This document shows, in pieces, positions 15,880 to 24,448 of a stretch of DNA of 44,288 nt. Source of the DNA: Streptomyces globisporus (lineage in GTDB: Bacteria > Actinomycetota > Actinomycetes > Streptomycetales > Streptomycetaceae). A model generated the notes under the pieces. That model searched no databases and was not told where the DNA came from. It saw only the letters and a program-made list of their open reading frames with translations. The position numbers and the translations under genes are program-made. Numbering within the stretch: the stretch's first letter is position 1; each line of letters begins with the position of its first letter. The DNA is taken from NCBI RefSeq assembly GCF_003501885.1, contig NZ_QWFA01000102.1:1-44288 (forward strand). Reading direction: 5' to 3'.

Positions 15880-16832
15880 GCCGCCTCCATCCAGATGTCC
15901 GCGAGGGACTCCTCCAGGTTGATCCGGGGCCGCCAGCCGAGCCGGTCGCGCGCGGTGCGGACGTCGGCCTGCTGCCAGGCGCCGCAGCCGTCCGGGTACG
16001 GGGACGGGGTGGCGGAGAGGTGTTCCATGACGGACTCTGCGGAGGTGCGCGGGGCCCCGATGGGCAGCCGCGGAGGGGGCGAGTCCAGCTCGTGGAGCGC
16101 GCCCGCGTACCCGGCGACGCGGGCGAGCACGGCGGCGGCGTCGCGGAGCCGGACGGCGCGGCCGGTGCCGATGTTGACGACGCCCTGGGCGGCCGAGAGC
16201 GAGGCGGCGTGGACGGCCCGCGCCACGTCCCGTACGTCGACGAAGTCCCGCTGCACGCCGAGCCCGCTGAGCTTGAGTTCGCCGTCGCCCGCCTGCATGG
16301 CCCGGCGCATGGCCTCGGCGAGCCGGCCGAGCGGGGAGCCGGCCGGGGTGCCGGGGCCGACCGGTGAGAAGACCCGCAGGACGACGGCGTCGAGGCCGGA
16401 GCCGAGGACCAGTTCGGTGGCGGCGAGCTTGCTGACGCCGTACGGGCCGCCGGGGCGCGGGACCGCGTCCTCGGCGGTGGAGGACCCGGGCTGCGAGGGC
16501 CCGTACTCCGAGGCGCAGCCGACCTGGACGAGCCGGGCCCCGCAGCCGCTGCGGCGCAGCGCCTCGCAGACGGTGGCGACGGCGACGGTGTTGTGCCGGG
16601 TGAGGTCCCGGGCGCCGCCGCGGGTGGCGCCCGCGCAGTTGACGACGACCCCGGGGTGGACGGCGTCGAGGAAACGGGTGAGGGCCCCGGGGCTGCCGCC
16701 CGCGAGGTCGAACCGGACGTCGGCGTCGTCACCGCGCCCGAGGGCCGTGAGGTGTACGGCGGGGTCGGCGAGGAGACGGTCGGCGACGAAGCGGCCGAGG
16801 AAACCGTTGGCTCCGAGCAGCAGCACCCTCAT
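15867..16832 (-). CDS. NAD-dependent epimerase/dehydratase (extended SDR)
   Basis: A 321-residue extended short-chain dehydrogenase acting on nucleotide sugars. Seen: the Rossmann glycine motif GANGFLG near the N-terminus, VVNCAGATRGG, the catalytic YGVSK (Tyr-x3-Lys), QRDFVDVRDVARAV and a C-terminal LGWRPRINLEESLAD typical of UDP-sugar 4-epimerases and reductases. The precise sugar cannot be read from the sequence. ATG at 16832 gives an N-terminus starting directly with the first beta strand; GAGGCGG lies upstream. It overlaps the spherulin-4-like gene by 13 bp and follows the membrane protein after a 182-bp gap in which I see nothing clear. By context it probably supplies an activated sugar, perhaps UDP-GalNAc, for the glycosyltransferase of the same block. 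Confidence 0.87.
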   Translation of the reverse strand: MRVLLLGANGFLGRFVADRLLADPAVHLTALGRGDDADVRFDLAGGSPGALTRFLDAVHPGVVVNCAGATRGGARDLTRHNTVAVATVCEALRRSGCGARLVQVGCASEYGPSQPGSSTAEDAVPRPGGPYGVSKLAATELVLGSGLDAVVLRVFSPVGPGTPAGSPLGRLAEAMRRAMQAGDGELKLSGLGVQRDFVDVRDVARAVHAASLSAAQGVVNIGTGRAVRLRDAAAVLARVAGYAGALHELDSPPPRLPIGAPRTSAESVMEHLSATPSPYPDGCGAWQQADVRTARDRLGWRPRINLEESLADIWMEAACRI

Positions 16833-17014
16833 CGCGCACCGCCTCGGTGCCGACGGCTCACTGCCGGTGCGGGGGATTGGGGCGTCATGGCGGGTTTCTC
16901 CTAGGTCAGTCAGTCGGTCGTACGGTGCCGGGCGGTGCCCGCGGCGTCGGCTCCGCGGGAGTGGTGCGGGGTGGGGCGGTGGTACGTCGGCGGGGCGGCT
17001 CGGGCCCGGGCCTC

Positions 17015-18268
17015 TCAGGGCCGGGTGTGGGCGGAGGCCCGGGAGAGCGCGAGGGCGGCGTGCAGCAGCAGTCCGAGCGCGGCCCCGCCGCAGGCGAGGG
17101 CGGACACGGCTCCCGTCCCGCCTGCCGAGACGAGGGCGTCCACAGGCCGGGCGAGAGGTTCGAGGCCGGGAAGCCGGGCGGCGAGGACGAGGGCCGGGGC
17201 GGCCGCCTCGACGGCACAGGCGGCGGCGAGTGCGACGGTGCCCGGCTCGGGCAGCCCGTGCACGGCGAGCAGCCGGGCCACGAAGAACAGCACCCCGAGG
17301 GCGACGGCCGCCACGGTCACTCCTCCCCCGCCGAGGCCGAGGTCGGCCACGTACAGCAGAGGCAGCAGCGCGGCGAGGAAGAGGGAGACGGCCGCCAGGA
17401 GCAGGGGGCGTACGCCCGCGCCGAACTCCTCCAGGGCGCGGCTGCCGGACAGTTTGCGGTGGGCGCGGACGGTGAAGAGGTGGGCGCACCAGGCGGCCGG
17501 GGCGATGACGGCGGCGAGACCGAGCAGCGGGGCGGGGCTGCCGTCCCACGGACCGTCCGGGCCGCCGGTCATGACCTGGGCGAGCAGTTCCTCGCCGTAC
17601 ACCGAGTAGCTGAGGAGCCAGCAGGCGTACATCCCGGCGCGGCCCGCTCCTTCGGGGGCGCGCAGGGGGCCGCGGGCCAGGCACGCCCGGAGCGCCAGGC
17701 AGGCGAGCAGCGCGCCGACGACGGTGACGAGGGCCCGCGTCCCGTCGCCGAGGACGCCCTCGGTGACCCGGAGCACCCCGGCGGTCGCCAGGCAGGCGGC
17801 CCCGGGGAGGAGGGCGAGGAGCGTCCAGGCGGCCCGCGCGTCGGTGTCGGGGCCGGGGGGCCCGCCGGCGGCGGGATCGTGGGCCCGGGGCGGCATGCGG
17901 GCGTACAGCTCCTCGGCGAGGGCGAAGACGTCACGGTGGCGGTAGCGGGCGGCGGTGCGGTCGGTGAGGCCGTGGGCCTCCAGGCCGGCGGCGATCTCCA
18001 GCGGGTCCACGGCCCGTTCGCACAGGTCGCGGTGGTCGTGCAGCAGGGATTTCACCGGGTCGGCCGGACCTCGCCGGGCGGGGGCGCCCGACGGCCGGCG
18101 GGCCGAGGCGCGGGGCGGGATCTCCGCGGGGCGTTCCGGGGCGGCAGCGGGGGTCGTCGCCGGGTCGTCCGGACGGGTCATCGGGAGGTCTCCGTGGTCG
18201 TGAAGCGTCGGGTCGTGGGGGGCCGGGCGGTGAAGCGCCGGGGCATCAAGGGCCGGGTGGTCACGCAT
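17015..18268 (-). CDS. Polytopic integral membrane protein of the glycan block
   Basis: A 417-residue protein with no family I can name. The first 140 residues are hydrophilic (Pro/Ala/Arg-rich, then DPVKSLLHDHRDLCERAVD, AAGLEAHGLTDRTAARYRHR). About eight hydrophobic segments follow, with a soluble break after the fourth (TVRAHRKLSGSRALEEFGA). The 8-bp overlap with the end of the glycosyltransferase suggests translational coupling and supports ATG at 18268. An internal ATG at 18181 with GGAG upstream would give 388 residues and is a real alternative, because the first 29 residues are low complexity. By context it could move or anchor the glycan product, as PelG or a Wzx-type flippase would, but I see no sequence similarity to PelG and it has fewer helices. 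Confidence 0.78.
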   Translation of the reverse strand: MRDHPALDAPALHRPAPHDPTLHDHGDLPMTRPDDPATTPAAAPERPAEIPPRASARRPSGAPARRGPADPVKSLLHDHRDLCERAVDPLEIAAGLEAHGLTDRTAARYRHRDVFALAEELYARMPPRAHDPAAGGPPGPDTDARAAWTLLALLPGAACLATAGVLRVTEGVLGDGTRALVTVVGALLACLALRACLARGPLRAPEGAGRAGMYACWLLSYSVYGEELLAQVMTGGPDGPWDGSPAPLLGLAAVIAPAAWCAHLFTVRAHRKLSGSRALEEFGAGVRPLLLAAVSLFLAALLPLLYVADLGLGGGGVTVAAVALGVLFFVARLLAVHGLPEPGTVALAAACAVEAAAPALVLAARLPGLEPLARPVDALVSAGGTGAVSALACGGAALGLLLHAALALSRASAHTRP

Positions 18269-20144
18269 CGCCGTCCCCCGCCGGTCCTGCCGCGACCGCG
18301 CAGACGCCCTCGGGCTCCGGCTCCCGCGTGTGCTCCGGCTCGGGCTCGCCGGGCCGGTCCGGCAGACGGGCTCCGGCCGGGGCGGCCCAGCTGGGTACTC
18401 CGGCCGCGGGGGCTTCCGGCTGCCGGAGGTGGGAGCCGGGCTGGGTCCAGTGGCCGAGGAGGTGGGCTTCCGGCGCGGTGGCGAACGGCAGCGGGTCGCC
18501 GTGGGCGTCCACCGTGTCGGCCTCCCGGCGCACCGGGGTGTGCGACATCAGCTCCAGGTAAATGCCGCGAAATGCCGCAAGGTTCTGTTCGACGGTGAAG
18601 AGTTCGAGCGCGCGGGCCCGGGCGGCGGCGCCCAGCCGGGCCCGGCGCTCGGGGTCGCGCAGCAGCGCGACACAGGCGTCCGCGAGCGCCTTGGGGTTGC
18701 GCGGGGGCACCACCAGACCGGTGCCGCCGATGACCTCGACCACCGCGCCCACGTCGGTGGAGACAGTGGCCCGGCCGCAGAACATCGCTTCGACGAGGCT
18801 GACCGGGAAGCCCTCGACGGTGCTGGAGAGGACGATCACGCCCCCCGCCCCGTACGCCTCGGCGAGGTCGGGGATCTCGGGGCCGCCGATCTCCTCGAAG
18901 GTGACCGGGCTGCTGCCCTCGGCGTGGGCGCCGGTGGCCTCGTCAGGGAAGAGCTGGGCGGCCAGGGCCGTGCAGTGCGCGAGGTAGGCGGTGGCCTCGT
19001 CGCCCTCCGCCGGGGCGCCGAAGATCCGCAGCCGGGCGGCGGGCCGGGCGCGGCGGACCTCGGCGAAGGCGTGGAGGAGGGCGATCAGGTCCTTGGCGGG
19101 CTCGATCCGGCCGACCCAGACCAGCGTGTCGGGGCCGTCCGCTGCGGCGTCCTCGCCCGCCGCGCCGAGCCGTTCGGCGTCCTCGCCGACCGGGCCGAAG
19201 CGCTCCGCCGCCATGCCCGGGTAGACGGTGCGCTGCTTGGCGGGGTCGGCTCCGCAGCGCTGCTGCCAGCGGCGGACGTGGGTGTTGCCGGGGGTGACGA
19301 GCGCGGCCTGCCGGTAGATCTCGGTGGCGAGGCGGCCGTGGAACGCGGCGAGGAGGGCGCGTACGGGGGCTCCGTACGGGGTGCCGGACGCGGCGGCCAG
19401 GTAGTGCGCGCGCAGCGGGACGCCGTGCTCGGTGACCAGCAGCGGCACCCCGAAGAAGCGTTTGGCCAGGAGTCCTGGGAGGGCGGCCGCCCCGCCGGAG
19501 GCCGCATGGCAGAGGTCGACCGCGCCGAGGCTCTCCTGGTCGTACCAGTCGAGCGAGAGCGGGCGCAGGGCGCGTTCCAGCTCGGCGGCGAAGGCGAGGT
19601 GGTCGGGGACGGTGGCGCTCCGCACGGTCCGGCCGGTGCCGTGGGCGCGGGTGGCCGCCTCCAGGATCCGCACGGTGGTCTCGGAGCGCAGGGCGAGATG
19701 GAGTCCGCCGCGCTCGCGGGCCAGCTCGGCCAGCCCGTAGAGCCCTGCGGTGAAGAGCTCGGCGCCGGGGCCCTCGCCCGCTTCCGTGCCCGCCCGGTCG
19801 GGGGTGCAGACGGCGGTGGCGAGGGCGGTGAAGTGCTCGGTGAAGCGTTTGCGGTCGCGCCGCCCGTAGGACCGCTCGCCGCCGGTCACCAGCCGGGCCA
19901 GCAGGCCGCGTTCGCCGCTGCCGCGCAGGGTGCCGTCCTCGGGGGTCCACAGCGGCGCGGTGCGCACCCGGCTGACCTGGTACGGCAGTTGGACCCAGCC
20001 CTGGGCCTCCTGGTGGGCGGAGCGGCTCAGCGCGAACAGGTCGAACTCGTGCTGCGGCAGCCCGCGCACCAGTCGGTCGCACCAGAGTCTGGACTCACCG
20101 GTCGCATACGGATAACCACCGTCGGTGAGCAGTCCGATCCGCAC
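18261..20144 (-). CDS. GT4 glycosyltransferase with DUF3492/PelF-like N-terminal domain
   Basis: A 627-residue cytosolic glycosyltransferase of the GT-B fold. The N-terminus (MRIGLLTDGGYPYATGESRL, then CDRLVRGLPQHEFDLFAL) matches the DUF3492 domain found in PelF-type enzymes. The C-terminal half carries the donor-binding GT4 features: WVGRIEPAKDL, RIFGAP, LSSTVEGFPVSLVEAM (the E-x7-E region), TDVGAVVEVIGGTG and VVPPRNPKALADA. PelF uses UDP-GlcNAc/UDP-GalNAc to build an alpha-1,4-linked polymer; whether this enzyme does so is inference. A Pro/Glu-rich tail of about 90 residues follows the catalytic domain. GTG at 20144 follows a GGGGGTG site by about 7 nt. First gene of the block, overlapping the membrane-protein gene by 8 bp. 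Confidence 0.9.
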   Translation of the reverse strand: MRIGLLTDGGYPYATGESRLWCDRLVRGLPQHEFDLFALSRSAHQEAQGWVQLPYQVSRVRTAPLWTPEDGTLRGSGERGLLARLVTGGERSYGRRDRKRFTEHFTALATAVCTPDRAGTEAGEGPGAELFTAGLYGLAELARERGGLHLALRSETTVRILEAATRAHGTGRTVRSATVPDHLAFAAELERALRPLSLDWYDQESLGAVDLCHAASGGAAALPGLLAKRFFGVPLLVTEHGVPLRAHYLAAASGTPYGAPVRALLAAFHGRLATEIYRQAALVTPGNTHVRRWQQRCGADPAKQRTVYPGMAAERFGPVGEDAERLGAAGEDAAADGPDTLVWVGRIEPAKDLIALLHAFAEVRRARPAARLRIFGAPAEGDEATAYLAHCTALAAQLFPDEATGAHAEGSSPVTFEEIGGPEIPDLAEAYGAGGVIVLSSTVEGFPVSLVEAMFCGRATVSTDVGAVVEVIGGTGLVVPPRNPKALADACVALLRDPERRARLGAAARARALELFTVEQNLAAFRGIYLELMSHTPVRREADTVDAHGDPLPFATAPEAHLLGHWTQPGSHLRQPEAPAAGVPSWAAPAGARLPDRPGEPEPEHTREPEPEGVCAVAAGPAGDGDA

Positions 20145-20223
20145 GAGTACACCCCCGATCTCCCTTGTGGGCCGCCGCCGTTGAACCGGCGACTCGCAGC
20201 GGGACGACCGTAAGCGGATACGC

Positions 20224-20259
20224 CGGTGGCGCGACGGACGGTTGTCCGTCGCGCCACCG
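20224..20259 (-). terminator. 16-bp perfect hairpin between DUF3152 and the glycan block
   Basis: Arms 20224-20239 and 20244-20259 are perfectly complementary around a GGTT loop (plus-strand reading). It lies 118 bp after the DUF3152 stop and 80 bp before the glycosyltransferase start, so it probably ends the upstream transcript and isolates the glycan block. No T-run; an operator role cannot be excluded. The rest of this 232-bp gap shows only a repeated GGCCCGGG-rich stretch. Confidence 0.55.
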
Positions 20260-20376
20260 AAAGGGGTGAACCGTCGTAACTTTCCCGCGCCGGTCGCGTT
20301 CCGTCGCGATACGGCGATCGGCTGTCACGGAGGGTCAGGCCCGGGCCAACCCCTGCCGGGTGTCAGGCCCGGGGGA

Positions 20377-21899
20377 TCAACCCTTGGGGTGCACCCAGGG
20401 GTTGGGCTTGCACTTGATGCCTTCGAGTTCGAGGGTCTTGGTCTGCTGCTGCATGACCGGGGCCAGGGCGCCGGGCGTGCGGCAGCTCACGTGGTTGTAC
20501 CCGAGCCGGTGGCCGACCTCGTGGTTGATGAGCATCTGACGGTAGGGCAGCAGCTTGTCCGGGCCGAAGGTGGCGGCGCCCTGCGCCCAGCGGTAGGCGT
20601 TGATCATGATGCGGTCGGTCGATGCGGAGTCGCAGGAGACGTTGTCGACCGTGGTGTCCAGACCGGACTTGGCACACCAGTCGCCGGTCGTCCCGGGGCT
20701 GGCGAGCGTGATCACGAAGTCCGGCTGCCCCGACGAGATGCGCTCGAAGGTCATCGCGCCGTTGTGCGCCCAGCTCCGGTCGTCGTTGAGCGTCTTCTGC
20801 ACGGCTTCGGCGAACAGACCGGCGTCGAGGCCGAGTCCCTTCTCCACGTCGATCCGGTAGCGGTGCTTCTGCCCCTTGCCGGGGGCCTTCGCCAGACCGG
20901 GCACGGCCTCGAAATCGCCGGTCGCCTTCAGGTCGGCGGCGAGCGGATACGGCTGCGCCATCTTGGCCGCGTACGAGAGGGGCTTGACCTCGGGCTTCGG
21001 CGCGGGCTGCTCCGGGGTCGGGCGGGCGTCGGAGCGGGAGGCCTCGTCGCCGAGGCCCTGCCGCTCCACCTCTGCGGCGCGCGCGGCCGCGGCACGGCCG
21101 CCGGAGTCCTCGGCGACCTGTCCGGCCACCACGACCGCGAGCACGGTGGTCACCGCGGCGGCGGCGATCCCGGTGAACGTCCGCCCCTTGGAGCCCCGGG
21201 GCGCGGCCTGCTCGTCGGGCTCCGCGGCCTCGGTGTCGTCCGGGCCGTCCGGACTCCCGGCCGACGGCGTGGACGCGGTCCCGGGGGCCTCGGCGTCGAA
21301 GGCCTCCAGGAACTCCTGGCGCGGGCCCGGCACCGGGGGGCCGGCGGGCCGCTGCTGTGCTGCCCGGCCGTCCGCGGCGCGCTGGGCCGCCCGCTGGGCG
21401 GAGACCTGGCGGGCCACGGCCTGCTGCCGGGCGGCGCCGTCCTGGGCGCCGAAGGACCCGGCGGACCCGCCCGGCCCGCCGGGATACGGCCGGGCGTCGC
21501 CGGGGCGGCCGTCCGGGCCGGGGTAGGGGCGGGGCTCCTGCGGATGGGGGGCGCCCTGTGATGCGGGTACACCGGGCCCCTGCCCGTGGCGGGGCTGCGG
21601 CCGGGTGCTCCAGGCACCGCCCCAACCGCCGCCCTCCAGGCACCGCCCCAACCGCCGCCCTTCTCATGCTGTTCGGGGTGGCCTCCGCGCACCTGCGGGG
21701 CGTCGGGCGAGAACGGGCCCTGCCCGTCACCGGTCAACGGGGAGAAGAGGTTCCGCCCGTCCGAGGCCGGCGCGGGCGCGGTCCGCCTGCGGCGTCCGGT
21801 GCCGGACGCGGGATGTGCCGCGGCGCGCTCGCCGCCCGGCTCCGCCGCTGTCGCGTCGGGGCGGATCGCCCCGGAGCCCTTTCGACTGTGTCGTCCCAC
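20377..21899 (-). CDS. DUF3152 zinc-metalloprotease-like protein, frameshifted by a 26-bp duplication
   Basis: Reads as one gene broken near codon 80. Frame 1 starts at GTG 21899, 8 nt after the upstream hydrolase, with MGRHSRKGSGAIRP, and runs to GGGWGGAW. There a 26-bp tandem duplication shifts the frame; collapsing one copy joins it exactly to the frame ending at 20377 and gives 498 residues. Features of the restored protein: a long Pro/Gly/Gln-rich N-terminus, one membrane helix (TFTGIAAAAVTTVLAVVVAG), then an exported domain with the zinc site HEVGHRLGYNH (HExGHxxGxxH, metzincin-like) and several Cys. As sequenced, frame 1 would give an unrelated 249-residue tail, and the main domain has only a poor TTG start at 21651 or internal starts. 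Substrate unknown. Either a genuine mutation or slippage site, or an assembly error. Confidence 0.8.
21608..21659. repeat. Exact 26-bp tandem duplication causing a frameshift
   Basis: Copy 1 is 21608-21633 and copy 2 is 21634-21659, identical, with two further matching bases after copy 2. Since 26 is not a multiple of three, the extra copy moves the DUF3152 gene out of frame; removing one copy restores it without a stop codon. Confidence 0.95.
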
Positions 21900-21907
21900 G
21901 CCCCGGA

Positions 21908-22873
21908 TCAGCTCCCGCCGCTATCGTCCAGCAGTTCCCGGAACGCCTGGGCGACCGCCTCCGGGTACTCCATCATCGCCACGTGCCCCGCGTCGGGCAG
22001 GGTCAGCAGCCGGGCGTCGCGGAAGGCCGCGGACGCCCTGCGTGCCATCCGGTACGAGACGAGCTGGTCCCGTCCGCCGTACACGAGCTGGGTCGGTGCG
22101 AGCACCCGCTCGGCCTGGCGCCACAGTCCGTGCTGGCCGCCCAGGGTGTACGCATCGACGATGCCCCGGGCCGAACGCGTCATCGCGTCCCAGAAGTACG
22201 GCAGCTCCAGCCGGCGCTCCATCTCGGCCACCGCATGGCGGAAGGCTTCCTCGGAGACCCGTGCCGGATCGCCGTAACAGAGTGCCATGACTCCACGCGT
22301 CCGCTGCTCCGCCGTCCAGTCCTTCGTGAGCCGGGCGAACAGGGAAGCGACCCCCGGCACCGCCAGCAGACCGGTCGGGACGGCCGGCCGTTGCACCCGC
22401 CACTCCGGCAGGGCGGGCGAGACCAGGGTGAGGGTGCGCACGAGATCGGGGCGGACGGCGGCGACCCGGGTGGCGACCGCGCCGCCCAGCGAATTGCCGA
22501 ACAGATGGACGGGGCCCCGCTCCTCCGCGTCCAGCAGCCGGATCACCGCACGGGCGTGTCCGGTCACCGAGTAGTTGCCGTCGTCCGGCGGCGGCGAATC
22601 CCCGAATCCCGGCAGGTCGACCGCTTCGCCGTCGACCAGGCCGGACAGCAGCGGCATCAGCGCGGACCAGTTCTGCGACGACCCGCCGAGCCCGTGCACG
22701 TACAGCGCGGGGGGCAGCCCGGCCCGGTCTCCCGGCCGGCAGCGGATGTTCAGACCGATCCCCGGCAGGGACACGGAGCGCAGCCGTTCGCCGTCGGCGA
22801 CGCGGACGGCACTGACCGTGGGAGCCACCGCTGCGGCGGCGGCCTGGACACCCGGCAGCTCGGTCGAAGACAT
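21908..22873 (-). CDS. Alpha/beta hydrolase
   Basis: A 321-residue cytoplasmic alpha/beta hydrolase. Seen: oxyanion loop YVHGLGGSSQNW, DLPGFGDS, nucleophile elbow GNSLGG (Ser128), acid in VYGGRDQLVS and catalytic His in DAGHVAMMEYPE. The pattern fits the broad epoxide-hydrolase/C-C hydrolase/lipase group; substrate not determinable. ATG at 22873 has no Shine-Dalgarno, but TAACAT lies 6 nt upstream, which suggests a leaderless message. The stop is 8 bp before the DUF3152 start, so the two genes form an operon. From memory a lipase gene (lipV) occurs in the equivalent mycobacterial neighbourhood, but I cannot say this is its ortholog. Confidence 0.88.
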   Translation of the reverse strand: MSSTELPGVQAAAAAVAPTVSAVRVADGERLRSVSLPGIGLNIRCRPGDRAGLPPALYVHGLGGSSQNWSALMPLLSGLVDGEAVDLPGFGDSPPPDDGNYSVTGHARAVIRLLDAEERGPVHLFGNSLGGAVATRVAAVRPDLVRTLTLVSPALPEWRVQRPAVPTGLLAVPGVASLFARLTKDWTAEQRTRGVMALCYGDPARVSEEAFRHAVAEMERRLELPYFWDAMTRSARGIVDAYTLGGQHGLWRQAERVLAPTQLVYGGRDQLVSYRMARRASAAFRDARLLTLPDAGHVAMMEYPEAVAQAFRELLDDSGGS

Positions 22874-22879
22874 GCGCCA

Positions 22880-22885
22880 ATGTTA
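22880..22885 (-). promoter_or_regulatory. -10 element of a probable leaderless promoter
   Basis: TAACAT on the minus strand, 6 nt before the ATG of the alpha/beta hydrolase. The spacing would put the transcription start at the initiator codon. No clear -35 box. Confidence 0.45.
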
Positions 22886-22991
22886 CGAGACGATCACGCA
22901 CTGATTCATGTGTTCGCCGTCACAGGGCCGCATCGCGGGGTAGACGGGTAGCTCCTAGGCTTCATGGGGAACCTCAGAAAGGGAGCTGCAC

Positions 22992-23207
22992 ATGACGGTC
23001 GACCCGAGCGACCCGGACACCTTCGAGAGCGCGGAGCCGGACGAGCCGGGGCCGGAGGCTCCGGAGGCCGATGCCGCCGAGCAGCGCGCGGACGTCCGGC
23101 CGGAGCACGACGAGCGGGCGGAGAGCGTCGACCCGGCCGCCGCCAACGAGGCCGACGTCGCGGAACAACGCAGGGTAATCCCCCTCGACGAGGACGATTA
23201 CCGCTGA
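22992..23207 (+). CDS. Small acidic protein, unknown function
   Basis: A 71-residue, strongly acidic protein with no cysteine and no hydrophobic stretch: about one third Asp/Glu, rich in Pro and Ala, probably disordered. The end RRVIPLDEDDYR is the only part with mixed character. ATG at 22992 has AAAGGGAG about 7 nt upstream, which supports real translation. It lies between the divergent hydrolase gene and the TetR gene. I do not recognise a family. A short hairpin CTGTGG-CTT-CCACAG follows at about 23239-23253. Confidence 0.7.
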   Translation: MTVDPSDPDTFESAEPDEPGPEAPEADAAEQRADVRPEHDERAESVDPAAANEADVAEQRRVIPLDEDDYR

Positions 23208-23375
23208 AACGCCCCAGTTTTACTCACGACCGCAAAGAACTGTGGCTTCCACAGCCGTCCGGTCCATGAAATTCTGCGTCCGCGCCGCGCACACCCGGGT
23301 TACCCAAAAGTACGATGGCTGTGCGGCGCAGCGTGCACGGACCGGCTGTGCTGGAACACATATTTGGGAGGCGGC

Positions 23376-24017
23376 GTGACAGCCATCGAGCAGACAGAGG
23401 CGGCGCGCCCGCGGGGCACCCGCCTGCCCCGCCGCGCCCGACGGAATCAGCTGCTGGGCGCCGCACAGGAGGTCTTCGTCGCGCAGGGCTACCACTCCGC
23501 CGCGATGGACGACATCGCCGAGCGGGCCGGGGTCAGCAAGCCGGTGCTCTACCAGCACTTCCCCGGGAAGCTGGAGCTCTATCTGGCCCTGCTCGACCAG
23601 CACTGCGAGTCGCTGCTCCAGGCCGTCCGCACGGCGCTGGCCTCGACGACGGACAACAAGCTGCGCGTCGAGGCGACGATGGACGCCTACTTCGCGTACG
23701 TGGAGGACGAGGGCGGCGCGTTCCGCCTGGTCTTCGAGTCGGACCTGACCAACGAGCCCGCCGTGCGCGAGCGGGTGGACCGGGTGTCCCTCCAGTGCGC
23801 CGAGGCCATCTCGGACGTGATCGCCGGGGACACGGGCCTGTCCAAGGACGAGTCCATGCTGCTGGCGGTCGGGCTAGGCGGCGTCTCCCAGGTGGTGGCC
23901 CGCTACTGGCTCTCCAGCCGGTCCTCCATCCCCCGCGACACCGCCGTGCAGCTCCTCACCTCGCTGGCCTGGCGGGGCATCGCGGGCTTCCCGCTGCACG
24001 GCGTCGAGCAGCACTGA
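23376..24017 (+). CDS. TetR-family transcriptional regulator
   Basis: A 213-residue regulator. The N-terminal TetR helix-turn-helix spans roughly residues 20-70: RRNQLLGAAQEVFVAQGYHS, then MDDIAERAGVSKPVLYQHF, a textbook recognition helix. The remaining 140 residues are the all-helical ligand/dimer domain. GTG at 23376 is chosen because GGGAGG lies 4-5 nt upstream; the frame also has a TTG at 23364, but that overlaps the ribosome site. From memory, mycobacteria have a TetR gene directly before the TB9.4 gene, as here before DUF3107. Ligand and targets unknown; autoregulation is likely for the family. Confidence 0.92.
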   Translation: MTAIEQTEAARPRGTRLPRRARRNQLLGAAQEVFVAQGYHSAAMDDIAERAGVSKPVLYQHFPGKLELYLALLDQHCESLLQAVRTALASTTDNKLRVEATMDAYFAYVEDEGGAFRLVFESDLTNEPAVRERVDRVSLQCAEAISDVIAGDTGLSKDESMLLAVGLGGVSQVVARYWLSSRSSIPRDTAVQLLTSLAWRGIAGFPLHGVEQH

Positions 24018-24157
24018 CCCCTCGGTGACGGGACGCCGGACACCGTGTTCGCTGCGGGCGTTGCCGGTCGGGCCCTGAGCGCCGCTTCCGCCGGGCTAAT
24101 GTGGCTGCGTACGGCGCGGTTCGCCGCGCAGGGACTGACCGTCGGAGGGACATAGCC

Positions 24158-24385
24158 GTGGAGGTCAAGATCGGGGTGCAGCACACGCCCCGCGAGATCG
24201 TTCTGGAGAGCGGGCTTTCCGCCGAGGACGTCGAGAGCGCGGTCGCCGCGGCACTGGGCGGCAAGGCGGAGCTGCTCAGCCTCACGGACGACAAGGGCCG
24301 CAAGGTCCTCGTGCCGGCCGACCGGATCGCGTATGTGGAGATCGGTGAGCCGACCACCCGGCGGGTGGGGTTCGGGGCGCTGTAG
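24158..24385 (+). CDS. DUF3107 protein (TB9.4 homolog)
   Basis: A 75-residue protein of the DUF3107 family, whose mycobacterial member is the 9.4-kDa antigen TB9.4. Seen: MEVKIGVQHTPREIVLESGL, SAEDVESAVAAALGG, LSLTDDKGRKVLVPADRIAYVEIG. Short alpha/beta protein, no export signal; biochemical role unknown. GTG at 24158 has GGAGGGA 7 nt upstream, so the frame's upstream extension to 24101 is not part of the gene. It follows the TetR gene and ends at a very strong hairpin terminator. Confidence 0.92.
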   Translation: MEVKIGVQHTPREIVLESGLSAEDVESAVAAALGGKAELLSLTDDKGRKVLVPADRIAYVEIGEPTTRRVGFGAL

Positions 24386-24404
24386 TCCACGGACGCGTTG
24401 ATCA

Positions 24405-24448
24405 CAGGAGCGGCCCGGCGGGATCTTCCCGCCGGGCCGCTCCTGTTT
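24405..24448 (+). terminator. Intrinsic terminator after DUF3107
   Basis: An 18-bp perfect stem (24405-24422 with 24428-24445), 5-nt loop ATCTT, followed by TTT. Begins 20 nt after the DUF3107 stop. Confidence 0.92.

Noticed and set aside
13828..17475. 1215-codon plus-strand frame
   Set aside because: Covers moeZ, spherulin-like and epimerase genes in antisense and becomes Arg/Ala-rich; no homology-like segment.
17015..18268. Membrane protein as PelG homolog
   Set aside because: About eight helices and a hydrophilic 140-residue N-terminus do not match PelG's 12-helix flippase fold; kept only as a membrane protein of unknown role.
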